NCBI GenBank assembly: GCA_036365515.1
Contig: CM070874.1
Span: 220,022,942 to 220,086,941, forward strand
Direction: 5' to 3'
Origin: Torymus aiolomorphi
Lineage: Eukaryota; Arthropoda; Insecta; Hymenoptera; Torymidae
DNA length: 64,000 nt
Below, piece by piece: positions 11,264 through 21,696 of this stretch. A program made the translations under genes and the position numbers. Positions within the stretch are counted from its first letter, which is position 1; every line of letters begins with the position of its first letter. The notes beneath the pieces were generated by a model. It made no database searches, was not told the DNA's origin, and was given only the letters and a program-made list of their open reading frames with translations.

Positions 11264-11693
11264 AAAAAAAAAAAAAAAAAAAATATTCCCCGGGTGATGG
11301 ATTCGAACCCGCATCAAAAGAGTATTCAGGTACATTAACCACAGGACCAACACCACATACATATGTTTGTAACGTGGATGTAATATATAAAGTGTTCCCC
11401 CATTTGGTTTATAGATTGGAGTTTAACATTAATTTGTTTTGTTAAATGTTTTTGGGGTTTAGTCTACTTCCTTGTAATTAATGTTGATTACTGACATTTT
11501 TGTAATGCCCAGTTTATCAGTTTTACATACATAATATGTATTGTGTTACCATTGCAGTCGTCAGCTCAGTCAGCTGTTCACGAAACTTTCAGAAATCGAC
11601 TGTCGCGCTGCGCGTGGTCGGGGTACATACTACATTCGGGTTGCCTCAGTCTCCCTATAAGCTTTGCGCTTCTATTAGTGTCTATCTTCGTTG
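11264..11693 (-). repeat. Right terminal inverted repeat of the P-like element
   Basis: Inverted copy of 6212-6672, including the tRNA-like segment and the A-run (T-run on the minus strand). It lacks the ~27-bp insertion of the left arm. Confidence 0.87.
11290..11358 (-). other. tRNA-like sequence in the right inverted repeat
   Basis: The minus-strand reading contains the B-box GGTTCGAATCC, closer to consensus than the left copy, and the A-box region TGGTCCTGTGG. A T-run follows at about 11265-11284, again in the terminator position. The two tRNA-like units therefore point inward from both ends of the transposon. Confidence 0.6.
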
Positions 11694-12843
<1,150 letters not shown>

Positions 12844-12853
12844 CCCCCCCGCC
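12844..12853 (-). promoter_or_regulatory. Polypurine tract of the gypsy element
   Basis: On the minus strand GGCGGGGGGG directly precedes the LTR start TGTAACGCG, the position where plus-strand DNA synthesis is primed. Confidence 0.75.
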
Positions 12854-12995
12854 AGACGCTGCTTAGAGGACCTGTGAGCAGCACTGCCATCCATGGCCGT
12901 CGTCGTACCTATACGTATGGTGGTAAGGTTTTAGGAGAAGGAGGTTCGAAAAGAGAATCAGGAAGAATTGGAGTCACTGTGTTTTTTTTTTTTTT

Positions 12996-13101
12996 TTTAA
13001 TTTTTATTAAAAAAAACATAAAAAAAACTCTTCGGGGCTTCGCCCTCTTTTAATTTTTATTAAAAAAACATAAAAAAAACTCTTCGGGGCTTCGCCCTCT
13101 T
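12996..13101. repeat. Tandem duplication, ~53-bp unit
   Basis: Two adjacent copies of TAATTTTTATTAAAAAAA, an A-run and CTCTTCGGGGCTTCGCCCTC. The unit contains a short hairpin GGGGCTTCGCCCT with a stable TTCG loop, lying just 3' of ORF3 on the minus strand. Confidence 0.8.
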
Positions 13102-14030
13102 CAGCTGGCCCGGGAGTAAGTCCGGCGCCCCTTGTGGCGAGCTTGGTTGGGGCAGTGCTTCGACTTCTTTACCCCAAGCTTACCACACATAAAGCACCGG
13201 CGGAGCGCCTGCGCGTCTAATGCCTCCCGGTCAGCCTTCTCCTCTTTGTGCACCTTTCGGAGGCGCTCCTCTTCTTCTTGGAGATGGCGCTGGGCCTCTT
13301 CTTTAGCCCGGCTCCGCCTCTTCTCTGGCTCGCCTGGCCTCTTCCATATGCTCCTACGCACGAGCCAGACGAGCCTCTTCCTCCTTCCGCAAGCCAGCGC
13401 GGAGCAGCCTGGCGGCCCTGGCCTCTGCGGCGGCCACGAGCTCTTTTCGCCGGCCTTGGGCCATTTCCACCCATTTTCCGGCTTGCCGCTCGCCGGCCTT
13501 GCCGTGGCACTGGAGAAAATCCTCCAGTGCGGCCAGGGCAGCGTCCTCCGCATCGCGCGAGGACTTGCTGAGGAGCCACGCTCCCTCAAGGGCCTGCTCT
13601 ACCGGGATCCAGGCCGCACCGACTTCATCGGTCGGTGCTCTTTTTGGAGCCTGGGTCGGAGTATCTCCTCCCTTTCCTTTTGCGGCCCAAGCCGCGCCGG
13701 CGTCAACTTTCGGCGCACAATGCTGCGCTCGGGTCATCTCCTCTTCGGGGACTCGGCCAACACCAGTCGGCTCGGATGGTGCCACTCCTTGAGGCCGGGT
13801 CCCGCTCTCCTGCTGCTGCTCCTTCGGGGGATGAGATCGCCGGAGCGGGGACGGACCGGCGCCTGTGTCGGCCGGCATCGAGGGTCCCCTTCTTGGCTCC
13901 GGTGCCTCTATCTCCTCAATCACGAGGGTGAAAGTCTCCTCAACTGGTGGAGGTTTCAGCGTTACCGCATCAATCCCCTCCACCACCACTCCAGGAAGTC
14001 GATGACGGCGGGATCAGATTGACACAGGAT
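13101..14030 (-). pseudogene. Third ORF of the gypsy element: coiled coil and Cys motif
   Basis: Open frames 13989-13354 and 13589-13101 belong together through a frameshift near 13340-13370. The first part is Pro/Glu/Ala-rich. It is followed by a long Arg/Glu/Lys charged region that looks like a coiled coil (EEEARLARA, then RSRAKEEAQRHLQEEEERLR). The end has CFMCGKLGVKKSKHCPNQARHK, a CX2C...C...H arrangement that could bind zinc like a nucleocapsid knuckle. It is downstream of integrase where env sits in errantiviruses, but has no signal peptide or membrane segment. I do not recognise the family. A gag-like or RNA-binding accessory role is only a guess. Confidence 0.55.
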
Positions 14031-14351
14031 TAATCCAGCGATCACCCGCTTCGCCATCTCCGCTACCTCTGGAGTCAGGCCTGGCATGTCCTGCAACAGG
14101 CAAGTTGATCCCGGAAAGTGGTGAGTATGAGGATCGGAAAAGAAGGACTAACACGGGTTAGTATGGACGGCACCATTCTTGGACGGCACAGTTAGCGCTT
14201 TTTGGACGCTCGGGTTCGACGGGGGCTAATTGGCCCGACATCAGCACGTGCAGGCTTCTTCTTCGAGCGCTTTGGCCTCCCTGGTCCTCGCTTGGACTCT
14301 GTTGGACCGACCACACGCGTAGGTCGGCCATCGCTCGCACGCTTTCCTGGC

Positions 14352-15796
14352 CTAACTAATAGGGCGGTCGTAGGAGGTGGACCGCGCCTCTTCATTACTA
14401 CATGAAGAGTCCCTCGGTGTTAGCGATTGGGCTACTTCTGGACTACTTTTATCCAAATAGTCCTTGGGCTCTTCTGCGGAGACGTATCGCTTGAGTTGCT
14501 GCGCATGGACGGGACTTATAGTTCGACCATCCTCACCTTGGATCTCATAGGTGTTTTCGCCTAGAATATTCACAATCGTGTATAGCCCCGCGTACTTCGG
14601 GGCTACTTTAGCAGAAATCCGCTCAGCTGCAGAGGATAGTACCTTATTCTCTCTCCATACACAATCGCCTAGACAGAATTCTGGAGGTCGACGATGAGCG
14701 TTATAATATTTGGCTTCTCCGCCTGCTCCGCTTGCGCGTCGGCCACCGCCCGAACGTGCAATTCGCGGAGCTTGTCCATGCGCGCCACCCAATTAATTAT
14801 CGCCTCTTGCTGCCATTGCTCTTCGGCTAACCTGTCTTCCTCCCGTCTTAGTATCTTCGGTGGGTCAGGCTGTCGGCCGTAAATGAGCATGGCAGGACTT
14901 ATCTTGGTAGAGCTGTGTTCGGCCGTATTATACGCGAACGCCAGCTCGTTCATATGCTCATCCCAGGACCGGTGTTTCTCCTCAGCGTAAGACATAATCA
15001 TGGTCTTCACCGTTCGGTTCACATGCTCGACGGGATTGGCTTGAGTGTGATATGATGGTGTAAACGTGTGATGCACGTTTCTCTCCTTTAAAAATGCCTG
15101 TAAGGGTGCATTCTTAAATTCAGTTCCATTATCGGAGAGAAACACCTCGGGGGCTCCGAACCGCAGACATACTCGTTCGTTGAGCCCTTTTATAACCGAT
15201 TTGCCATCTGCCCTTTTTATCGGAATTAGATTGATCCAGCGTGTGAACAGGTCCTGGAAGGTGAGAATGTATTCGTGGCCGTGCTTGGTTTTAGGGAGGG
15301 GCCTCATAATGTCGCTGGCCACAATTTGCCATGGACGCTGTGTTATACGACGTCCCATGAATCCTGCTGGAGCACGCTGTTCGACTTGGCACTGCTGGCA
15401 AATTGGGCACTGGTTCACGTATCTGGCCACATCTCGAGACATGTGTGGCCAATAATACTTCCGCCTTACTCTCTCTTGAGTTTTCACGCGGCCCAAGTGC
15501 CCAGCAGTTGGAAGCTCATGGCATTCTCTCAGTACTTCGTGTCGCTTTTCGTGAGGGACTGCTAACTTCCATGCATCGTCGTCGCCGAGAGATTCGTCTA
15601 TGACTTCATTAGGTTCGTACCTGTACAGTCTCCTCCCCGCCAGCTTGAACATGGGGAAGTCTCGCGGCTTCTGTTGAACCTCATTCACGATCTTGAGGTA
15701 CCAGTGGTCTTTTATATCGCACTCGAGCTTTAACGCGGCGACCGCTGGCTCTTCTTCCTCGAACATCCGTGAAAGGGCATCTGGAACATTGTTCAA
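14352..15796 (-). pseudogene. Integrase of the gypsy element
   Basis: The block starts just after the RNase H tail (VPDALSRM). The HHCC zinc domain is HELPTAGHLGRVKT and CPICQQC. The catalytic core has Asp in ASDIMRPLP, Asp in LSDNGTEF and Glu in ANPVEHVNRTVKTM, so the D,D-35-E triad is present, although PVE replaces the more usual P.E of GxxER-type motifs. The C-terminal part (frame 14792-14352, KVAPKYAGLYTIVNILGENTYEI) is the SH3-like DNA-binding domain in a shifted frame, so there is one frameshift near 14670-14790. Confidence 0.87.
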
Positions 15797-15805
15797 CGAG
15801 CCCTG

Positions 15806-16265
15806 TCAATGTTCGACCGTGAAACTGTGGTTCCGCAGCTCCAAAGCCCACTTAGCTAACCTGACGGTCGGGTTTTGGAGGTGACGGAGCCACTTCAAGC
15901 TGCTATGGTTCGTGATAACCTTGAAGTCGTAGGCCTCTATATACGGACTGAACTTTTTAATTGCCCAGAGAATGGCTAGACATTCTCGTTCCGTCACGCT
16001 ATAATTCCTCTCGGCTGCGCTTAGAGTTCGACTCGCGAACTCTAGGACTTTTTCATTGCCGTCAATTATTTGGTATAGCACCGCTCCCAGATCTGTATCG
16101 CTCTCATCAGTTTGCACCACGAAATGCACGTTAGATACCGGTCTGTGTAGAATCGGTGCAGAAGCTACTAGCGCTTTTAGCTTTTGGAAGGCCTCTTCTT
16201 GTGCGTTTGACCACTCATATTTCCGATCCTTTTCCGTTAATTCGGTCAGTGGTTCAGCACGAGGC
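15806..16265 (-). pseudogene. RNase H of the gypsy element
   Basis: FVVQTDESDTDLGAVL carries the first Asp (DAS usually; here DES), ERECLAILWAIKKF carries the Glu, and ITNHSSLKWL replaces the usual ITDHxSL, losing that catalytic Asp. The tether between RT and RNase H near 16265-16282 appears shortened by a small deletion that also shifts frame. Confidence 0.82.
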
Positions 16266-16282
16266 CATTCCTAAGAAGCGTT

Positions 16283-16950
16283 TCAGCTGACGAAGCTTTT
16301 TCGGTACCGGATAATAATGGGCTTTATTTTCTCGGGGTCTGGCTTAAAATCATCTCTATTTACTATGACCCCGAGATATTGGACCTCATCGCGACAGAAG
16401 ACGCTCTTCTCGTGATTTATTGTGAGGCCCGCGTCCTGTATCCTGTCCAGAACCATTTTTAGAACCTCTTTATGCTCCTCGAATGTCTCTGTGACTATTA
16501 TTATATCGTCGAGATACGAGTAAGCAAAAGGTTCGAGTTCGGGTCCGATGACTTTGCAGCCTCTGGAAGGACGCTTCGGCATACGAAAGACCGTAGGGCA
16601 TTCTCGTAAATTGGACAAGCCCTTTACCTGGCATGGTGAAGGCCGTAGCCTCTTTGGACTCCGGGCTATGTGGTATCTGGTGGTATGCACTACTTAAATC
16701 CAACGTCGAGATGTATCGTGCTTCCTGCAGTTTTCGCAAGATACTTCTTGCGTTCACTTTTCTGAAGTCCGCGCAGAAACGGAACTTCCCGTTGGACTTG
16801 CGTACCATAATCACTGAACTTGACCAGCCACTTGTCGAGGGTTCTATTATTCCCGCGCATAGTATTTCCTCCACCTGTTTGTGCATCTCCTCCTCGAGCT
16901 TCTGAGATACAGGGTAGTACTTCTGTTTAATGGGTTCTACCGCTTTGCGC
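16283..16950 (-). pseudogene. Reverse transcriptase of the gypsy element
   Basis: The fingers motif GIIEPSTSGWSSSVIMVRKS and palm DLSSAYHQIPHSPESKEATAF are in the frame ending at 16470. The catalytic YLDD, with YSYLDDIIIVT, is in the frame 16690-16283. The frames change near 16570-16610, just after MPYGLSYAEASFQR, so one indel breaks the palm domain. The expected tail (FCRDEVQYLGVIV) follows. Confidence 0.87.
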
Positions 16951-17444
16951 TGTTCCTCTGTTGGTTCGGCCAACCCAATAGCTAATATGGACACGGTGTT
17001 GTTTGCGGTTATGGCTGCTACTTCAAACTTTACGCTTGCATCTTCATCCTTGAGATGCAGCGTGTTATCTGTGGGTTCTAAGACGGCGCTAAACTTCTTA
17101 ATGAAGTTTACCCCCAAGTAGCACTCCGTGTCTAGATCTGGAATTATTGCGACGCGCACTTCTTTGCACACGCCAGCCATGACCATGGGCAAATACGCAA
17201 AGCCAACCACTGCTATGCTTTTCCCGTTTACCACCCGTGCCGTTAAGCCGCTTGCTGGAATTAACTCTTTTCCACAGGCCGTAGCGAGCTGTAGACCGAT
17301 GGAATTCATCCCAGTCCAGGAAGCTCCTGTATCGAAGAGTGCTCGTAGCCTGTAGCCGGCTACACCTACTTGAAGCCACCATCGCGAGCAAGTATCTTGG
17401 TTAACTTCATTCGGTTGAATCACGGGCACTTCTTCGCTCTCCAC
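16951..17444 (-). pseudogene. Aspartic protease region of the gypsy pol
   Basis: The retropepsin active site is LFDTGASWTGMN, with the second flap-side motif IIPDLDTECYLGVNFI. It is in the same open frame as the RT fingers. It would process Gag-Pol. Confidence 0.82.
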
Positions 17445-17511
17445 TCCAGACGATTGGACCGAGTTACCCTAGGTCTCTGGTGAGAGAGCTGGGGCGGGTA
17501 TGTGGTCGTGT

Positions 17512-18490
17512 TTACCTGCCACTCTGGTCGTTTCCCTGTTGGTTTCCGGCAGCATTGGGCTTGTTGCCTCCCTTTTGCTCATATGCGGGTTCTCTTCGGT
17601 ACTCTGGCCTTTGTGGAGGTCCGTTATTTCTTGGACTTTGCGGCCTAGCCTGGTGGGTCGAGCTACCCCCACTAGGCTGGTTTGTAATTTGCCCGCCCTC
17701 CCGCCGCCTATTTTCCCAGTTACCCTTCTTCTTAGGTTTTCTGGTTGGCGGCGGGCTAGGCTTTTGCCCTTGTTCTCGTCGGTGCCTTTCTTTATCAAGG
17801 CCGATAAGCATTCGACCATGACCCGACGGAACATAGCCTCAAGGCTCTTTCGAGGCTAGTGCTGTTGGTGCCCCATCGCCGCCACGCCCGGATTCTGCTT
17901 TTTCCGCTGATCCATGGGCGACTCTGTCGGCACGTAGGCAAATTCTGGCATATACGTGCGCCTCTCGGGTGGTGGTGGCGAGTGATACACCTTATCTGCC
18001 GCGAGCGCTAATTCGGCTTCCCGGGCCAGATCCAGGAGCTCTCGGTAATCCGTAATTTGATTTCGCATTACCGTCTTTTGTAGTTCTGGCCGCATGTTCC
18101 GGTGCAACATGTCTAACTGTTGAGCAATGCTAGGCACCGGAACCAACTTGAGGGTCATGGCTTGTAGATTTACTACGTAATCACGCGTGAGTTCATCTCT
18201 CCCTTGAGTCCTCGCGTTTATTTCCACCACGACGCGTTGCTGATGTCCCCTGTCCCCGCCATACATGTGCGTTATGGCCTCTTTGAAATCTGGCCACGAT
18301 CGCCATGTGTGGCGGTTACGAGCTTTGACAACGACGAAAGTACCTCGCCGTGTGTCAGATTAGCTAGAGTTCTGCATTCCTCTATTCTCGTGAGGAATAA
18401 CTCGACGCTCTGCCCCTTCGAGTATCCTGAGAACCTGATGTGCCATTTTCGGACTATCGGGCCCACATCACGGTTCGTCTGCTGAGGCAA
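17512..18490 (-). pseudogene. Gag capsid and basic C-terminal region of the gypsy element
   Basis: Frame 18490-18272 has KWHIRFSGYSKGQSVELFLTRIEE and frame 18266-17856 has GRDELTRDYVVNLQAMTLKL and MLHRNMRPELQ. This is the retrotransposon Gag (CA) fold pattern 'WxxxF.G......FL..ie'. A Pro/Arg/Asn/Gln-rich basic stretch (17811-17512) follows with no CCHC knuckle. Two frameshifts separate the pieces. Confidence 0.75.
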
Positions 18491-18749
18491 ATACGTATGC
18501 CTCTCAGACGGCTCCTGGGTCGCGCCATTCCTTGTCTGGTGCTGGGAAGAATTTCTGGTATCATTCCTCGCAGCCTCTGTTGGGGACTAGGGACTCGGGC
18601 TGCTTCTGTTAAACTCCGCATACGTGAATGTGTCTTGGAAGTTCACGTGCGATGATCCTCGTCTATGGCCCGTGCTTGGAGTTGAACTCCCTCCAAGTGC
18701 GTACATGAGGTTGGATGTCGAGCTCCTTGCAGTATTCGTACATTCTCTT

Positions 18750-19787
18750 TAAGCTCTTCAACCTCCTCGACGAGTGTTTTGATCACCGCCAGTAGCTGCT
18801 CCGATAATATGCTGTCTCCGACTGCTATCCCAGCGGTTCGTGACTCACGCTGTCACGGCCACTCCAGGTTTCGCGTTTGCTGCCAGAACACCTGCTGCCC
18901 ATTTCGTGCTAACAACCACTCTTCTTCTTAGTTGCGCTGTTATTGTCGTTACCTGCGCTGCTCTTCCAGGTGCACTTGCTGCCGATGCTGCTGCTCTTGC
19001 TACTGTTGCTGCTGTTGTTGCTGTTGCTGCTGTTGGTGCTGTTGCTGCCGTCGCTGCTGCTCCAGCCTTTGTTGCTGCTGCTGCTCCAGCTACTGTTGTT
19101 GCATCTGCTGCTACTGCAGTTGTTGCTGATGCAGCTGTTGCTGTTGGAGCTGTTACTGTTGAAGCTGTCCCTCGGCTTCGGCTGCAGATGGCTCGGTGGG
19201 TGCTGCAGAGCTCAATAGCTCTGTCCCGGAACCCTCCTCGCCGTTTGCTTCTTCCGCTGGCTCCACCACTGCATTATGTGCTTGTTGTGCAGCGTTCATC
19301 CTCCGAGACTCCGAGAGTTTCTGCATCACTATCGGGTCATCAAGGAGCGTTATGAACGGGTACGGGTGGTCTAGGTCGATATTGGGATCCACAATAGTCG
19401 ACCCAGACTTTTTTATCAACGTTAAGTCGATGAACGTCCTTTGGGACTGCTCGCGTTTGGCAAACGTTTGCTTCTCCGACAGCTTCGGCTCTGGCACGAA
19501 ATTGGCGGCACTATAATCGCCCATAAGCCACTTGATCGCAGTCAGTGAATATTCACTGACTGCAGATCTGACTGCTGTAGACCAAGGGCTTGCATGGCCT
19601 CGTTAATTTCCTCTTCGGGCTGTGTATACGCCCAATTGAGTATCGCAGATTCCGCAAACTGCGATGATCGGGCCATGGTGTCAATTGGCTGTGCGGTTCC
19701 CCACGAACTTATTTTACTAGCGCGAGTAGTATTCGGATTGATGGCAGAGAGAGTTTGCCTTTTCAACCCGTGAGCTAGCTTTTTCAA
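18750..19787 (-). pseudogene. Gag N-terminal region with long polyglutamine tract
   Basis: Frames 19787-19542 and 19524-19153 are colinear but separated by a frameshift at about 19545-19555. The latter runs into a CAG/CAA-rich segment whose frame is interrupted by TAA at 19153-19155. I see no known domain before the Gln tract. A perfect 20-bp palindrome, GTCAGTGAATATTCACTGAC, lies at the frameshift point (19541-19560). Confidence 0.6.
18958..19165 (-). repeat. Imperfect CAG/CAA repeat (polyQ coding on minus strand)
   Basis: About 200 bp of CTG/TTG triplets on the plus strand with scattered substitutions. On the minus strand in the gag frame it reads mainly glutamine. Confidence 0.85.
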
Positions 19788-20590
19788 CGCGAACCCGGGT
19801 TATTTCCTAAGAGCTAGGGCGGTAGCTCTTAACCTCGATAACGCACAAGTGTTTCACGTATGCGGCTCTAAAAAAAAAACAAAAGCTATTTCTGTAATTA
19901 ATTACGCTCAACGACTCGCATTTGTAATTTTAAAATAAATATATGTGAAGAAAATATATATATGTGTCAAAACGGACAATATCACAAAAAAACACAAAAA
20001 ATAAATACAATTTTCACCTAAAAAAATAAAAAAAACAACTTTAAAGTTCGGGGGGATTTTTGTGCTCGAGTTTTTACTCTGGCGCAAAGTCAACTTTTTG
20101 TTCCGAGAGTGCTTGCCGACTTTATCTCAATTTTCCACTAACTGCACGAGAAAAGAAAAAAATGTTAATTTTCGTCCAAAAGAATAATTCCTATCGGGAA
20201 AAAACAAGTTTTTAAGTCGAGAAAAAAATTAATTAAAAAAAATTAATTATCGCTTAAAAAAGAATTTTTGTCGTTAAAAAAAAATTAATTGTTATTAAAA
20301 AAAAAATGTTTAATTGTTAAAAACAATTACCTAACACACAAATATTTCGCGATCAAGATATCTCCTCGTCGGCACTCTAGGTCGAGGGTTATTGGCTATC
20401 GCTTGCCTAACCTCTCCACCGCACTCTCGCAATATCACGGCTGTGTCACGCACACGCACACACGCGCCTATGAGCTGCGGCACGAAGAGCCTTTCTTTGC
20501 AGCTTACGCTCAGCTACGCTGCTGAGTTTCTTCGCGCCAAGCTTCGCCGCAAATCACGTACGCGCCGCGGGTCTTTCTCCACCCCCAAAA
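19788..20590. other. Leader of the gypsy element, non-coding
   Basis: It lies between the primer site and gag. It is A/T-rich with many A-runs (20160-20330) and one GC-rich block near the primer site. No gene is visible. Confidence 0.65.
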
Positions 20591-20603
20591 CGTTGTGGCG
20601 CCA
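20591..20603 (-). promoter_or_regulatory. Primer binding site, tRNA-Lys-like
   Basis: The minus strand reads TGGCGCCACAACG two bases after the LTR end (ACA). This resembles the tRNA-Lys primer site TGGCGCCCAACGTGGGG with small differences. Confidence 0.7.
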
Positions 20604-20605
20604 GT

Positions 20606-21696
20606 TGTAACGGGATGGCTAGTGGGGGAAAATCCCAAAAAGCCACAGGCCAGCGATGCCCTAGAACACGGTGCCGCGGGTGTCAGACTAAAATGACTTT
20701 GCCGGGGTCTGCTCCTGGAATCCCGAAAACAACGCGAAGATCGCATATGAACTTCGCTTTCCAACTAATTGGATCGCTGAGTGAAAAGCGCGCGCTCGAA
20801 GAGTAAAGCGCGCTCAGATATGAAAACGAGCGGCGGAGTCATTATTCCGCGGAGGCGGCGGTATCCGGGAGAAGGACAGGTTGTAATGAACAACGCGACG
20901 AGTATCTAGATATCACAGTATATTAAAATCACTAATAAATACAAGCACAACGCACGTGTTGATTAAAACAATGAGTTATTTCGCGCGCGACAGTTAATAT
21001 TCAAACGCGCGAACGATACGGCGCGCGGCGAAGCTGCTACTCACGCGCGCGGTACTAAAGTACGGCGGGCTGATACACACCCGCGCGTACACGGCACAGA
21101 AAGTTTGCACGGGATGATTTCTGTGCAAACCTTTACATTTAACACGAGAGATGAGAGTATAAGACTTACTTTTAGAAGGAGCAGCCGGTGCACTCGGCCT
21201 TCTCTCGCTCTCTCTCTCGCTCGCACAGTAGTTGCGCGCTATGACTCTCTCTCTCTTCTCTCTCTCTCTCGTACTCGCTGTATCGGGTCGGCAGGCAGGC
21301 GGGCTGGCTGCCGGCTCCTCGCTCGCTGTCTCTCGTGCTGCTCTTGGTACACGTGTTATCGCTCTCTCTCTCTCTCTCTCTCTCCCTTACCCGCACGCTA
21401 GTCTGCGCCTCTACTTCACTCGCGGTAAGGCTATATATAAAAAAGAAGACGGCGCGAACGTAATAGACTTTCGAGATATACGGGAGAGAAGTTCACGGCG
21501 CGATGGCAGACACTAAGATGGCTGCCCTGACTCGCATAAAGCCGTAGCAGCTTCGCGGGTACGCGACGGGTATACTACACGTCGCGAGACCGTTTTAATC
21601 CGGTCGAGATGCTCGCGCGCTCGCGCTCCCAGTAAGCATGCCTGCACGGCGCGGGTAATTCGAATCCCGAATTACCTAACTCGCGCACCCGTTATA
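20606..21696 (-). repeat. 5' LTR of the gypsy element
   Basis: 1,091 bp. On the plus strand it starts TGTAACGGG next to the primer site and ends CACCCGTTATA, the outer end being mutated from the CGTTACA seen in the other LTR. It keeps the unoccupied P-element target (near 21289) and a short CT tract (21362-21384), so it is the reference for reconstructing the split 3' LTR. Confidence 0.82.

Larger units (their letters stand above)
6212..11693 (-). mobile_element. P-superfamily DNA transposon (5.5 kb) inside an LTR
   Basis: The ends read CAATGAAGGTAGACAC (left) and CAACGAAGATAGACAC (right, inverted). The flanks GTATCGG (6205-6211) and GTATCAG (11694-11700) form a 7-8 bp target duplication, matching the ~8 bp of P elements. 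The corresponding unoccupied site GTATCGGGTCGGCAGG is present near 21289 in the other LTR copy. Transposase coding lies on the minus strand. Inverted repeats are about 430-460 bp, far longer than the 31 bp of the canonical Drosophila P element. Stops and frameshifts show that this copy is inactive. Confidence 0.87.

Noticed and set aside
18840..19355. Ala/Leu/Cys-rich plus-strand frames
   Set aside because: Shadow of the CAG/CAA polyglutamine tract of gag on the minus strand.
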